From contig UQWH01000006.1 in NCBI GenBank assembly GCA_900544705.1, positions 1 to 57,629 on the forward strand: DNA of 57,629 bases, in the 5' to 3' direction. The first letter of the stretch is position 1; every line of letters begins with the position of its first letter. The translations under genes and the position numbers were made by a program. Origin of the DNA: an uncultured Eubacteriales bacterium. GTDB lineage: Bacteria > Bacillota > Clostridia > Oscillospirales > Oscillospiraceae. Below are positions 24,886 to 34,610 of the stretch, in pieces. The notes under the pieces are model-generated. The model had not been told where the DNA came from. It worked only from the letters and a program-made list of their open reading frames with translations, and made no database searches.

Positions 24886-24888
24886 AAA

Positions 24889-24929
24889 CCCGCCCGGTGC
24901 TTTTACGGCATCGGGCGGGGTGTATTTTT
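24889..24929. terminator. Bidirectional terminator between pseudogene and metG
   Basis: CCCGCCCG (24889-24896) pairs with CGGGCGGG (24912-24919), extended by further pairs around a T-rich loop. T5 follows on the + strand and T5 on the minus strand, so it serves both converging transcripts. Confidence 0.88.
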
Positions 24930-24940
24930 CAGAGATTCGA

Positions 24941-26890
24941 TCAGACCAGACGGGAGCCGGCCGGGATCTTGTCGTCCAGCATCACGAGATTCAGCTTGTC
25001 GCCGCGCTCGGCGGAAAGCAGCATTCCGCAGGACTCCTGCCCCATCATCTTGCGGGGCGGCAGGTTTGTCACCGCGACCAGCGTCTTGCCGAGCAGCTCC
25101 TCCGGCTTGTAATACTTCGCAATGCCGGAGAGGATCTGCCGCGGCGTGCCGGTGCCGTCGTCCAGCGTGAATTTCAGCAGCTTTTCGGATTTTTTGACGT
25201 TCTCACAGGTGAGGACCTTCACGACCGTCATTTCAACCTTGCAGAACTCGTCAAAGCTGACCGGCGGCAGGGGCTCGGGCAGAGGGTCTTCCTCCGGGGC
25301 CTTCTTGGCCTTCTCCAGTTCTTCCAGCTCCTTGAGCTCCTTCTCCATGTCGATGCGCGGGAAGAGGGCCGGGCCGTTCTGGACGCTGACGTCCGCGGGC
25401 AGGCCGCCGAAGGCGCACAGGCTCTCCCAGTCGGTATGCTCCGCGCCGACGCGGCGCAGGATTTCCTCCGCCGTCTGCGGCATGAAGGGCAGCAGCATCC
25501 CGGCGCAGAGGCGGATGGTTTCCAGCAACTGGTACATAACGCGCGCCAGACGCGGGTGGTTGACCTCGTCCTTGGCCAGCACCCAGGGGGCGGTCTCGTC
25601 GATATACTTGTTCGCACGGGAAACGACGGTGAAGATCTCGCTGAGCGCGTTGTGGAACATGAAATGTTCCATCTGCTCCTCGTATTTCACGTGCAGGGCG
25701 CCCGCCATATTCCTCAGCTCGTCATCCTGCTCCGGGCAGGTAATCTGCTCTGCGGGCAGCTTGCCGCCGAAGTACTTCTGCACCATCGCGACCGTGCGGG
25801 ACACGAGATTTCCGAGATCGTTGGCAAGGTCGGTGTTGATGCAGGAGATCAGCAGCTCATTGGAGAAGTTGCCGTCTGAGCCGAAGGGGAAGCTGCGCAG
25901 CAGGAAGAAGCGCAGCGCATCCGTACCGTAGCGCTCGGCCAGCAGATAGGGATCGACGATGTTGCCCTTGGATTTGGACATCTTGCCGCCGTCCAGCAGC
26001 AGCCAGCCGTGACCGAAGACCTTCTTCGGCAGCGGCATCCCCATGCTCATGAGCATCGCGGGCCAGATGATGGAATGGAAACGCACGATCTCCTTGCCGA
26101 CAAAGTGTACGTCCGCCGGCCAGTATTTCTCATAATCGTCGTATTTCTCATTCAGGAAGCCAAGTGCGGTGGTGTAGTTGAAGAGCGCGTCCACCCAGAC
26201 ATAGACCACATGGCCCGGATCAAAGTCCACAGGGATGCCCCACTTGAAGCTGGTGCGGGACACGCACAGATCCTCCAAGCCGGGGTCGATGAAGTTCTTG
26301 ACCATCTCATTGACGCGGCTGCGCGGCTCCAGAAAATCAGTGTTCATCAGCAGGTCGCGCACGGGCTGGGCATACTTGGACAGGCGGAAGAAATAGGCCT
26401 CCTCCTCTGCGGGCTGGCACTCGCGGCCGCAGTCCGGGCACTTGCCGTCCTTGAGCTGGCTCGCCGTCCAGAACGATTCGCAGGGCGTGCAGTACATGCC
26501 CTGATAGGTCCCCTTATAGATGTCACCGTTTTCGTACATCTTGCGGAAGATCTTCTGAATGGATTCGACGTGGTAATCGTCCGTGGTGCGGATGAAGCGG
26601 TCGTTGGAGATGTTCATCAGCTTCCACAGGTCAAGAACGCCCTTCTCGCCGGTGACGATGCGGTCGACGTATTCCTTCGGCGTAACGCCCGCTGCGGCGG
26701 CCTTGGTTTCGATCTTCTGACCGTGCTCGTCCGTTCCGGTCAGGAACATCACATCGTAGCCGCGCAGACGCTTATAGCGCGCCATGGTGTCGGTGGCAAC
26801 GGTGCAGTAGGTGTGGCCGATGTGGAGCTTATCCGAGGGATAATAGATCGGCGTGGTGATATAGAACTTTTTCTTGCAGGAATCGCACAT
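24941..26890 (-). CDS. metG: Methionyl-tRNA synthetase with C-terminal tRNA-binding domain
   Basis: 649 aa. HIGH is at 23-26 (KLHIGH); the inserted Zn knuckle reads CTPCESF...CPDCGREC; GGKMSKSKGN is the KMSKS loop. The anticodon domain follows. Residues about 544-649 form an OB-fold tRNA-binding domain (Trbp111/EMAP-II type; KSEKLLKFTLDDGTGTPRQI, NLPPRKMMG, SCGMLLSA). It charges tRNA-Met. The same C-terminal domain occurs on LysRS at 52396. The VanZ-like gene follows 22 nt upstream of its start on the same strand. Confidence 0.97.
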   Translation of the reverse strand: MCDSCKKKFYITTPIYYPSDKLHIGHTYCTVATDTMARYKRLRGYDVMFLTGTDEHGQKIETKAAAAGVTPKEYVDRIVTGEKGVLDLWKLMNISNDRFIRTTDDYHVESIQKIFRKMYENGDIYKGTYQGMYCTPCESFWTASQLKDGKCPDCGRECQPAEEEAYFFRLSKYAQPVRDLLMNTDFLEPRSRVNEMVKNFIDPGLEDLCVSRTSFKWGIPVDFDPGHVVYVWVDALFNYTTALGFLNEKYDDYEKYWPADVHFVGKEIVRFHSIIWPAMLMSMGMPLPKKVFGHGWLLLDGGKMSKSKGNIVDPYLLAERYGTDALRFFLLRSFPFGSDGNFSNELLISCINTDLANDLGNLVSRTVAMVQKYFGGKLPAEQITCPEQDDELRNMAGALHVKYEEQMEHFMFHNALSEIFTVVSRANKYIDETAPWVLAKDEVNHPRLARVMYQLLETIRLCAGMLLPFMPQTAEEILRRVGAEHTDWESLCAFGGLPADVSVQNGPALFPRIDMEKELKELEELEKAKKAPEEDPLPEPLPPVSFDEFCKVEMTVVKVLTCENVKKSEKLLKFTLDDGTGTPRQILSGIAKYYKPEELLGKTLVAVTNLPPRKMMGQESCGMLLSAERGDKLNLVMLDDKIPAGSRLV

Positions 26891-26912
26891 ATCAGGAACC
26901 TTCTTTCGTAAA

Positions 26913-27323
26913 TTAACGTTTTTTGATCGCGGAGATGAGCCACATCAGCAAAATGCCGGCCAAAGCGCCTGCACCGTCGAGCCAGACGTCACTGAGCTGC
27001 GCCGTGCGGTCGATGACAAAAATCTTGATCGACTCGTCGCAGACCGCCGCGAGCAGGCTGAAGAACATGGGCTTGAAGATCGTGAACCGGCGGGCGTAGC
27101 AAAATGTGCCGGTCAGCAGGAAGCCCAGCAGGAAATACTCGATAACATGCGCCGCGTGCCGCAGGGCGCTGTGTGTCAGCCACGGAAACACCACCTGTGC
27201 CAGCGCAAGCACGCCGTTGCTCTCGGCATAGCTGGCGTCGCCCGGCAGAAACGCCTGTAAAAGCACGATTGCCAGCCAAAGAAGCGTCAAGATCAGGAAG
27301 GTGCGAAATTTATAATGCCTCAT
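26913..27323 (-). CDS. VanZ-like membrane protein
   Basis: 136 aa with four hydrophobic segments (about 7-24, 60-78, 82-100, 115-132). HVIEYFLLGFLL and LDGAGALAGILL fit the VanZ family (H-x-x-E-Y/F-x-x-L-G). Homologues affect teicoplanin resistance in one operon; most chromosomal copies have no known role. It lies just upstream of metG and may share a transcript. Confidence 0.8.
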   Translation of the reverse strand: MRHYKFRTFLILTLLWLAIVLLQAFLPGDASYAESNGVLALAQVVFPWLTHSALRHAAHVIEYFLLGFLLTGTFCYARRFTIFKPMFFSLLAAVCDESIKIFVIDRTAQLSDVWLDGAGALAGILLMWLISAIKKR

Positions 27324-27848
27324 ATTTCCTCCGAAATCTCATCTTTACTCAAGCAAGTCAAAATTGCCCACTATGTTTGTTATTATAGCACATCCTTCCT
27401 GATTATGCAATCCTCGCAGCGTTCGGCACTCCACTTTTCCTCAATGGAGCATTTCTGTCGTAATATCCCGTTAAATGCAATCTGTTGAAAATCTACAAAT
27501 TTTTCTCCGTGCGCGGCAAAGACGGCAGAACGGGCAGTACGTATTTGGCCTGTAACAAGTCCATCAGCAGGGGCGTTCCCGACATTTCCCTGCGGGGATC
27601 TCCCTGTTTTCGATTTGCTTTTCTGGCAATTTGTGGTATTATGTCTACCCAGTGTCCATTGCTTGTGGTTTTGCCGAACGCGCGCGCGGCGGAAAGCGCT
27701 ATGGTGAAATTGCTGAATTTCCTGTCGAAATTTGTGCGAAAAAAATCCGCGGATTCTAGCTTTCTCCGGCGCGTTTATGCTATAATATAGTTTACTACGA
27801 CTTCGTCGTTTTCTTTGATTCCATCCTACCGAAAATGGGGTTTCCGAT
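27324..27848. other. 525-bp gene-free gap upstream of the U32 peptidase
   Basis: No convincing protein or RNA gene was found; ORFs of about 100 codons here lack ribosome sites. Candidate promoters on + are TTGCTT-16-TATTAT (27617-27644) and an extended -10 TGCTATAAT (27778-27786). The region is AT-rich at both ends. Confidence 0.5.
27778..27786 (+). promoter_or_regulatory. Extended -10 promoter of the U32 peptidase cluster
   Basis: TGCTATAAT has a perfect -10 hexamer (27781-27786) with the TG extension. No clear -35 was found. It lies 62 nt before the start of the U32 gene. Confidence 0.6.
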
Positions 27849-29936
27849 ATGCTCGAATTACTATCTCCCGCCGGGTCGCTCGACGCCCTGCACGCCGCCG
27901 TCTGCAACGGCGCGGACGCGGTCTACCTCGGCGTTGACGCTTTCAACGCGCGGCACGGCGCAAGGAATTTTACGCTGGACGAGCTGCCCGACGTGGTGCG
28001 CTACTGTCATGTGCGCGGGGTCGCCGTCCATCTCACGCTGAACACGCTGGTCACGGACCGCGAAATGCCCGATGCCGCGGAATACATCGCCGCCGCCGCC
28101 CGTGCAGGCGTGGACGCCTTCATCGTGCAGGATCTCGGCATGGTTTCTCTCTGCCATCAGATCGCGCCGAAGGTTGCGCTGCACGCCTCCACGCAGATGA
28201 GCCTGCATTCTCTGGAGGGCGTGCGCGAAGCCGCCGAGCTGGGGCTCTCCCGCGCAGTGCTGGCCAGAGAGCTGCCCCGCGACGCGATCGCCTTTATCTG
28301 CCGCAACAGTCCCATTGAGATTGAAGTATTCGTCCACGGTGCGCTGTGCATGTGCTATTCCGGACAATGTTATATGTCCTCCGTCATCGGCCGGCGCTCC
28401 GGCAACCGCGGCCAGTGCGCCCAGCCCTGCCGCCTGCCCTACGGCTATGACCGTTTTGAGGACAAGTACCCCCTAAGCCTGCGCGATAACTGTCTGATCC
28501 GCTATCTGGGCGAGCTCGACCGCATGGGTGTGGCCAGCATCAAAATAGAGGGCCGCATGAAGCGGCCGGAATACGTTGCCACCGTCACCGGTATCTACCG
28601 CGAGGCACTCGACGGCGCAGACGTCGGCCGAGGCCAGATGGAGGCGCTGCGCGCCGCCTTTTCCCGTCAGGGCTTTACACAGGGCTACTACGAGGGCGCG
28701 CCGGGCAGGCAGATGTTCGGCACCCGCCTGCCGGAGCAGGAAAACAAGGCGCTTTTACAGTCGGCGCGCGCAACCTATGAATCCATCGAGCCGCAGCGCG
28801 TCCCGGTGCAGTTTTACGCCATCGCCGCGCGCGGGCAGAACCTGATGGTCGCCGCGCAGGACGGAAACGGCAACATCTGCAAGGCGCAGGGGGACGTCCC
28901 GCAGGAGGCCGAGCGCCGTGCGATCACGCCGGAAGAGCTGGCCGCCCGTCTTTCCAAAACCGGCGGCACGCCCTATGTCTGTCAGGGCGTGCGGAGCGTG
29001 GTCGATCCGGGGCTGAGCGTTTCGGCAGCGGAGCTGAACCGTCTGCGCCGCGAAGTGCTGGCGCATCTGTCTGCCGTCCGCGGCCGCCGCGCCGCACCGG
29101 AGATCGGTAAGTATCATGAGCCGGTCAAATTTTCCGGGCAGAAGGCCCAGCCGGTCCTGACCGTCAGCGTGCTCAAGGCCGCGCAGATCACGCCGCAGAT
29201 GCTCCGGCTCAAGCCGGCAATGATCTACGCTCCCCTTTCGGAGGTTCTGGAAGAGCCGGCGCTGTTCCGCAAGCTGGTCAAGGACGGGCAGCCGGTCGCC
29301 GTTACGCTTCCGCGCGTCATCCGCGACGACGAAACGCGCGAGCTCCTCGGCGATTTACAGGACGCCGCCGCGCTCGGCATCCGCCGCGCGCTCATCGGCA
29401 ACCTCGGCCATCTGCCGCTGGTGCTCTCCCGCGGCATGGAACCAGCTGCCGATTTCGGCATGAATCTTTTCAATTCCCGTGCGGCAGAGCAGCTGCTGCA
29501 TCTCGGCTTTGTGTCCTGCACGGCATCGTTTGAGCTTTCCCTGCCGCAGCTGCGCGACCTTTCCAAGCCGCTGCCGATGGAAATGATCGTCTACGGCCGC
29601 CTGCCGCTGATGCTGACGGAGAACTGCCTGATCAAAAACCGTACCGGCGCCTGCACCTGCCACGCCGGGCCGGTCAAGCTCATCGACCGCATGGGCGAGG
29701 AATTCCGCGTCGTGCGCGACTGCGGCACCTGCCGCAGCGTCGTTCTCAACGGAAAAAAGCTGTATCTATTGGATAAGAAAGAAAATGTGCGCAGATTCGG
29801 TCTTTGGGCGCTTCGGCTGTCCTTTACCACCGAAAACACCGGCGAGGTCAACAGCGTCCTGTCCGCATGGTCTGGCGGCGCGGTCTTTGACCCCGGCGCC
29901 TGCACCCGCGGGCTGTATCTGCGCGGCGTAGAATAA
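27849..29936 (+). CDS. U32-family peptidase / RlhA-YrrO-type protein
   Basis: 695 aa. LELLSPAGSLDALHAAVCNG begins the TIM-barrel; EVFVHGALCMCYSGQCYMSS is the U32 signature, with cysteines that in relatives bind an iron-sulfur cluster; NRGQCAQPCRLPY supplies more. The C-terminal third is the DUF3656-like extension. Family members act as collagenase-like peptidases or in tRNA/rRNA hydroxylation; with this architecture RNA hydroxylation is at least as likely as proteolysis. It leads a + strand cluster with maf and mreCD. Confidence 0.9.
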   Translation: MLELLSPAGSLDALHAAVCNGADAVYLGVDAFNARHGARNFTLDELPDVVRYCHVRGVAVHLTLNTLVTDREMPDAAEYIAAAARAGVDAFIVQDLGMVSLCHQIAPKVALHASTQMSLHSLEGVREAAELGLSRAVLARELPRDAIAFICRNSPIEIEVFVHGALCMCYSGQCYMSSVIGRRSGNRGQCAQPCRLPYGYDRFEDKYPLSLRDNCLIRYLGELDRMGVASIKIEGRMKRPEYVATVTGIYREALDGADVGRGQMEALRAAFSRQGFTQGYYEGAPGRQMFGTRLPEQENKALLQSARATYESIEPQRVPVQFYAIAARGQNLMVAAQDGNGNICKAQGDVPQEAERRAITPEELAARLSKTGGTPYVCQGVRSVVDPGLSVSAAELNRLRREVLAHLSAVRGRRAAPEIGKYHEPVKFSGQKAQPVLTVSVLKAAQITPQMLRLKPAMIYAPLSEVLEEPALFRKLVKDGQPVAVTLPRVIRDDETRELLGDLQDAAALGIRRALIGNLGHLPLVLSRGMEPAADFGMNLFNSRAAEQLLHLGFVSCTASFELSLPQLRDLSKPLPMEMIVYGRLPLMLTENCLIKNRTGACTCHAGPVKLIDRMGEEFRVVRDCGTCRSVVLNGKKLYLLDKKENVRRFGLWALRLSFTTENTGEVNSVLSAWSGGAVFDPGACTRGLYLRGVE

Positions 29937-29949
29937 GGAGGAGGTCAAT

Positions 29950-30525
29950 ATGGCTATCATTCTTGCATCGAAATCCCCTCGCCGTCAGGAGCTTCTGGCG
30001 CGCATGGGACTGGAGTTTACCGTCAAAGCAAGCCGGATCGACGAAAAAACGGATCCCTTCGCGCATCCCAGCGACGAAGTCGCCCGCATCAGCCTTGCCA
30101 AAGCACAGGCCGTCGTGGACAGCTGCGCCCCAGAGGACATCATCATCAGCGCCGACACGATCGTCGTCTGCGACGGTCTGATGATGGGCAAGCCCCATTC
30201 CGAGAGCGAAGCATTCTCCATGCTGCGCCGCCTGTCCGGGCGCGATCATCAGGTCATGACCGGCCTGACGGTCATCGGCGACGGCCGCACCGAAAACCTG
30301 ACCGTCACGACGACGCTGCGCTTCCGCGCGCTGTCCGATCAGGAGATCCGCAACTACATCGCCACGGGAGAGCCGATGGACAAGGCCGGCGCTTACGGAA
30401 TTCAGGGACTTGCCTCCATGTTTGTCGTCGGTCTGGACGGCGATTACTACAACGTTATGGGCCTGCCCATCTGCACACTGACCGTCCTCCTGCGGCGCTT
30501 CGGCGTCAAGCTGCTGGGCTGCTGA
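29950..30525 (+). CDS. maf: Maf-family nucleotide pyrophosphatase
   Basis: 191 aa. SKSPRRQELLARMGLEF at the N-terminus, SADTIVVCDG in the middle and GEPMDKAGAYGIQG near the C-terminus are the Maf/YhdE signature. The enzyme hydrolyses dTTP/UTP or modified NTPs and can affect septum formation. AAGGAGGAGG precedes the ATG. Its place before mreC and mreD is the usual one in Bacillota. Confidence 0.95.
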   Translation: MAIILASKSPRRQELLARMGLEFTVKASRIDEKTDPFAHPSDEVARISLAKAQAVVDSCAPEDIIISADTIVVCDGLMMGKPHSESEAFSMLRRLSGRDHQVMTGLTVIGDGRTENLTVTTTLRFRALSDQEIRNYIATGEPMDKAGAYGIQGLASMFVVGLDGDYYNVMGLPICTLTVLLRRFGVKLLGC

Positions 30526-30544
30526 GCCTGCGAGGTGACTTTTA

Positions 30545-31375
30545 TTGAAACGAAAGCTATCCGGCCGTGTCAAGCTGATCCTGACGCTCGCCGTCGTATT
30601 GGCAGTTGCCACGGCCATCACCGCCGCTCTTTCCGGCACGGTCTGGGGCGGGAAAGCCGTCCAGACCATTCTGACGCCCATCCGCAGCGGCGTCAGCGCG
30701 CTGACGCGCACGGCGGAGCGGTACTATAATTATATCTTCAACTACGAAGCGCTGGAGGCGCGGAACGCCTATCTGGAGCAGCGCATCACCTCTATGGAGG
30801 ACGAGGTGCGCAGTGCCGATTCCCTACAGCGCGAAAACGAACGCCTGCGCGAGCTGCTGGGTCTGAGCAAGGAACACGAGGACTACAAGTTCTGCGCCGC
30901 CTATGTGGTTTCCTGGGACTCCTCCAACTGGAAGAGCACCTTCACCATCGGCAAAGGCACGAACTCCGGCCTTGACGCCGGCATGGTCGTCATCACGGAA
31001 TACGGTCAGGTCGTCGGGCTGATCACGGAGGTCGGACGGAACTGGGCGAAGGTCACGACGGTTCTGGACACCTCGCTGGAGATCAGCGCCTGCATTGCCT
31101 CCTCCGGTTACACCGGCGTGGTGCAGGGCGCTTACACCACCGGCAACGCCGGCCGTCTGCGCATGAACTATCTGCCGACGGAGGCCGTCCTGCGCAACAA
31201 TGATCAGGTCGTCACCACCGGCTCCACGGTCTACCCCAAGGATCTCATCCTCGGCTATATTGAGGACGCGGGCTTCGACGAAACCGGCGTCGCCAAGTAC
31301 GCCATCCTGCGCCCGGCGGCAAATCTGGACGATCTGGCGCAGGTCTTTATCATCACCGACTATGTCAGTCAATAA
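30545..31375 (+). CDS. mreC: Rod-shape protein MreC
   Basis: 276 aa starting at TTG (GAGGTGA upstream). One membrane helix (about 13-33), a coiled coil (YLEQRITSMEDEVRSADSLQ) and two beta-barrel halves (VVSWDSSNWKSTFTIGKGTN, GYTGVVQGAY, VVTTGSTVYPKDLILGYIED) are the MreC layout. It scaffolds the elongation machinery outside the membrane, with MreD and PBP2 downstream. No mreB is in the window. Confidence 0.93.
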   Translation: MKRKLSGRVKLILTLAVVLAVATAITAALSGTVWGGKAVQTILTPIRSGVSALTRTAERYYNYIFNYEALEARNAYLEQRITSMEDEVRSADSLQRENERLRELLGLSKEHEDYKFCAAYVVSWDSSNWKSTFTIGKGTNSGLDAGMVVITEYGQVVGLITEVGRNWAKVTTVLDTSLEISACIASSGYTGVVQGAYTTGNAGRLRMNYLPTEAVLRNNDQVVTTGSTVYPKDLILGYIEDAGFDETGVAKYAILRPAANLDDLAQVFIITDYVSQ

Positions 31376-31395
31376 GCCCTCAGGAGGCGTCACCT

Positions 31396-31932
31396 TTGCT
31401 GGATAAACTCTATATCACCCCGCGGCAGTGGCTTCAGATCCTGCGCTGGGCGCTCTACAGCCTGCTGTTCCTGTCTGTGATGATGGTGCAGACGGTCGTG
31501 CTGGGCAACCGCACCGTTTTCGGCACCCATCCCAGCTTCGTTCCCATTGTCATTACCTGCGTCTGTCTGCGTGAGGGCGCGGAGCGCGGGGGGCTTTTTG
31601 CGCTTCTGGCCTCGCTGTTCTGGTGCCTGTCCGGTGCCGACCTCGGCAGCATGAGCATCCTCATTCTGACCGTTCTGCCCGTGCTGGGCGCGCTTGTGTG
31701 CAAAGCCGTACTGATCAACAGCTTTCTTCCCTGCCTGGCGATCAGCTTTCTGACGCTTGCCTGCGATCAGGTCATCGGCTTCCTGCTGAAATATTTCCTT
31801 GGCCGCGTCCCCGCGGCGCTCTTCACGCGGGAGCTCCTTCCCTGCGTGTTTCTGTCCATTCTGAGCCAGCCGCTGCTTTACTGGCTGGTCAAGTGTATCG
31901 CAAAAATCGGAGCAAGCTATGAATCAACATAA
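31396..31932 (+). CDS. mreD: Rod-shape protein MreD
   Basis: 178 aa, TTG start with AGGAGG 9 nt upstream. Five or six hydrophobic segments and the position between mreC and mrdA identify MreD, a poorly conserved elongasome membrane protein. It overlaps mrdA by 14 nt. Confidence 0.88.
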   Translation: MLDKLYITPRQWLQILRWALYSLLFLSVMMVQTVVLGNRTVFGTHPSFVPIVITCVCLREGAERGGLFALLASLFWCLSGADLGSMSILILTVLPVLGALVCKAVLINSFLPCLAISFLTLACDQVIGFLLKYFLGRVPAALFTRELLPCVFLSILSQPLLYWLVKCIAKIGASYEST

Positions 31933-33973
31933 ATTTTCCTTTCGCGTCGGCGTGCTCATCCTGCTGATTGCAGTCATGTCCGGTATCTTCGGCGTACGCC
32001 TGTATGATGTTCAGGTCACGCAGGCCAGTCAGGTCGATCACACGCCCTCCGGCTCGCACACTTACCGCACGCGCGTCACCGCGGCGCGCGGCGAGATCCT
32101 CGACCGCAACGGCAAGGTGCTGATCGGCAACCGTGCCAGCTACAACCTGACGCTGATCTACGCCATCGTGTTCAGCGCGGAAAACCCGAACGAGAATCTG
32201 CGCAAGCTCACCAATCTCTGCAATGAGCTGGGACTTGAAATGACGGATCACTTTCCCGTGACCATGGAAAAGCCCTATACCTACACCACGAACGAGTATT
32301 CCTCCACGTGGAACAGCTATTTCAAGACCTTCCTGGACGAGCGCGGCTGGGACAGCGACATCTCTGCGCCGCAGCTCATCCGCCGTCTGAAGGACACCTA
32401 TCACCTCCCCGCCGACTGGACGGAGGAGGAGACCCGGCGCGTGATCTCCATCCGCTATGAGCTGGATCTGCGCCGCTGGACTTCCCTGCCCACCTACGTG
32501 CTTCTGAACGACGTGGACTCTGTTTCTCTGGCAGCCATCACCGAGCTGAATATTCCCGGCGTGAATGTGGAAACCTCCACCGTCCGGCAGTACAACACCA
32601 CCTACGCTGCCCATATTCTCGGCCGCATTGGTCTGATGAATGCCGAAGAATATGAGATCTACAAGGAAAAGGACTACGCCATGGACGCCTATGTCGGCAA
32701 GGAGGGGCTGGAAAAGGCTTTTGAGGACGAGCTGCACGGCACCGACGGTCTGCGCGTCACGACGATCTCCGCCGACGGCACGGTGCTGGAGGAATACTAT
32801 AAAACCATGCCACAGGCGGGAAAAAACATCGAACTGACCATAGACATCGACCTGCAAAAGGTCAGTGAAGACGCGCTGAAAGCCCACATTCTTTCGCTTC
32901 GAGAGGACGACGGCGACGCCGAGGGCGGTGCGGTCGTCGTGCAGCAGGTCAAAACGGGGCAGATCCTTGCCTGCGCCAGCTATCCCACCTTTGACCCGGC
33001 AACTTATTCGCAAAAATACAACGAACTGCTGGAAACAGACTTCGCACCGCTGTACAACCGCGCGCTGCAAGCGGCCTACCCTCCCGGTTCCACCTACAAG
33101 ATGGTCACGACCATTGCCTCCATCGACTCCGGCACCATCGGCCGCTGGGTCGAGATCGAAGACAAGGGCATCTACCGGCGTTTCGAGGACGTGGGCTACA
33201 CGCCGCGCTGCATGCTCTATACCACCGCCGGCGCAACCCACGGCTATGTCAACGCAATGGAGGCGCTCGCCGTTTCCTGCAACTACTACTTCTACGAGGT
33301 CGGCTATCAGACCGGCATCACAAAGATCGATGAGGTTGCCAAAGCGCTCGGTCTCGGCGAGGCCACCGGCGTAGAGCTGGACGAAAGCGTCGGCCGCCGC
33401 GCCAACGCCGAAACGAAAAAGCTCCTGTACAGCAAGGGCTATGACGGCTGGTACGACGCGGATACCGTCGCCGCAGCCATCGGCCAGTCGGAAAACCGCT
33501 TCACCCCCATGCAGCTTGCCTGCTACACCTCTGCGCTGGCCAACCACGGCACGCGCTACAAGGCGACCTTTCTCCAGCGTGTCCTGTCCTCAGATTACAG
33601 CGAGCTGCTCTACGAATCCACCCCGGTCGTCGCAAGCCAGCTGAACATTTCCGACGAGGCCTACGCCGCCTATACCGAGGGTATGCGTCTGAGCGTCACC
33701 TGGGCCAACGGCACCTCGCACTACTATCTGGGCGACTACGATGTCGCCGTCTGCGCCAAAACCGGCACCGCCGAACACGGCGGCAACGGCTCGGACAACG
33801 CAGCCTATGTTCTCTATGCGCCCGCCGACGACCCGCAGATCGCCATTGCCGTCTATGTGGAAAAGGGCACGCCCGGCAGCCGTCTGGCAAAGGTCGCCAG
33901 AGCCATTCTGGACGCCTATTTCTCCACCAGCAGCAATGTCGATACCGTCCCCGCAGAAAATATCGCGAACTGA
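31919..33973 (+). CDS. mrdA: Penicillin-binding protein 2 (class B transpeptidase)
   Basis: 684 aa. A short cytoplasmic start and one membrane helix (about 10-28) precede the PBP dimerisation domain (TAARGEILDRNGKVL). The transpeptidase domain has STYK at 391-394, the SCN motif in AVSCNYYFYEVG and KTG in CAKTGTAEHG. It cross-links new side-wall peptidoglycan with MreCD and a SEDS polymerase. The C-terminus lacks PASTA repeats, which favours PBP2/MrdA over divisome PBPs. Confidence 0.95.
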   Translation: MNQHKFSFRVGVLILLIAVMSGIFGVRLYDVQVTQASQVDHTPSGSHTYRTRVTAARGEILDRNGKVLIGNRASYNLTLIYAIVFSAENPNENLRKLTNLCNELGLEMTDHFPVTMEKPYTYTTNEYSSTWNSYFKTFLDERGWDSDISAPQLIRRLKDTYHLPADWTEEETRRVISIRYELDLRRWTSLPTYVLLNDVDSVSLAAITELNIPGVNVETSTVRQYNTTYAAHILGRIGLMNAEEYEIYKEKDYAMDAYVGKEGLEKAFEDELHGTDGLRVTTISADGTVLEEYYKTMPQAGKNIELTIDIDLQKVSEDALKAHILSLREDDGDAEGGAVVVQQVKTGQILACASYPTFDPATYSQKYNELLETDFAPLYNRALQAAYPPGSTYKMVTTIASIDSGTIGRWVEIEDKGIYRRFEDVGYTPRCMLYTTAGATHGYVNAMEALAVSCNYYFYEVGYQTGITKIDEVAKALGLGEATGVELDESVGRRANAETKKLLYSKGYDGWYDADTVAAAIGQSENRFTPMQLACYTSALANHGTRYKATFLQRVLSSDYSELLYESTPVVASQLNISDEAYAAYTEGMRLSVTWANGTSHYYLGDYDVAVCAKTGTAEHGGNGSDNAAYVLYAPADDPQIAIAVYVEKGTPGSRLAKVARAILDAYFSTSSNVDTVPAENIAN

Positions 33974-33980
33974 ATGCTAA

Positions 33981-34015
33981 AAAACGAACGCACAGGTAGC
34001 CTGTGCGTTCGTTTT
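33981..34015. terminator. Bidirectional terminator, mrdA versus DUF6512 gene
   Basis: Arms 33981-33996 and 34000-34015 form a 16-bp perfect stem around TAG, with A4 at the left end and T4 at the right end. It serves both converging genes. Confidence 0.93.
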
Positions 34016-34019
34016 GCTG

Positions 34020-34523
34020 TTATGCCTTTTTCCCCGGTGGGGTAAAGATCGACAGCGGCGGTGCCGCAAAGGTAAAAAGGATCAGGCTCGCCCCATAGAG
34101 GATGACAAGCATCAGAAGAAGGCCGGTGTGCTTTTGCAGGCGTCCGCTTCTTTGCAGCCGCCATGCAAGCCAGAACCCGGCAAACATCGTCAGATAGTAC
34201 AGGACGATGTCCACCGCCGTTCCCGAAACTCCCAGCAGCCGCAGCCCATAGTAAAGCCCCAGCAGGAAAAGCGGCATTGCCAGCAGCGCTGTCAGAAAGC
34301 CACTCCAAAGCCGGATGCGGCACGGCGCATGTGCGGACAGGACGAGTGCCGCCGCAAGGGTCGGCCAATACAGGAGCTTCAGATGCTCCCACACGCTTTC
34401 GTTGACCGGCGAAAGCAAGGCGGAGATCAAATTGGGGGACACCTCATAGAGAAAGTGCAGCGCCGTGCCTGCTGCGGCCGCCACGATGGCCGCAATAAAA
34501 TAGCTTCGTTTCATTCGCATCAC
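34020..34523 (-). CDS. DUF6512-like membrane protein
   Basis: 167 aa with five hydrophobic segments. The motif PVNESVWEHLKLLYWP after the first helix and a small-residue start (GTALHFLYE) match the DUF6512 family as I remember it. The function is unknown. It is a single-gene unit between two terminators. Confidence 0.75.
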   Translation of the reverse strand: MMRMKRSYFIAAIVAAAAGTALHFLYEVSPNLISALLSPVNESVWEHLKLLYWPTLAAALVLSAHAPCRIRLWSGFLTALLAMPLFLLGLYYGLRLLGVSGTAVDIVLYYLTMFAGFWLAWRLQRSGRLQKHTGLLLMLVILYGASLILFTFAAPPLSIFTPPGKKA

Positions 34524-34560
34524 CGGTATAGTTTATGCGAACTTCCACGCCGTACAGAAC

Positions 34561-34592
34561 AAAAAATCCGCCGGTAATCCGGCGGATTTTTT
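34561..34592. terminator. Bidirectional terminator
   Basis: A6TCCGCCGG and CCGGCGGAT6 form a 14-bp perfect stem around TAAT. The T-run points left on the minus strand and right on +. It ends the zinc-ribbon gene transcript (34611, minus) before the DUF6512 gene. Confidence 0.92.
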
Positions 34593-34610
34593 ATGTACGA
34601 CGACAAATGC

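Noticed and set aside
24692..25879. A 395-codon frame on + running from the small pseudogene through metG
   Set aside because: Past the terminator at 24889 it is antisense to metG. Only the first 20 codons belong to a real, frameshifted gene.
27485..27790. A 101-codon frame in the gap before the U32 peptidase
   Set aside because: No ribosome site, no domain, and it runs into the -10 element of the promoter.
31889..33547. A 552-codon frame on the minus strand opposite mrdA
   Set aside because: mrdA has all transpeptidase motifs in the opposite frame. The antisense product has no domain and its composition is that of a shadow.
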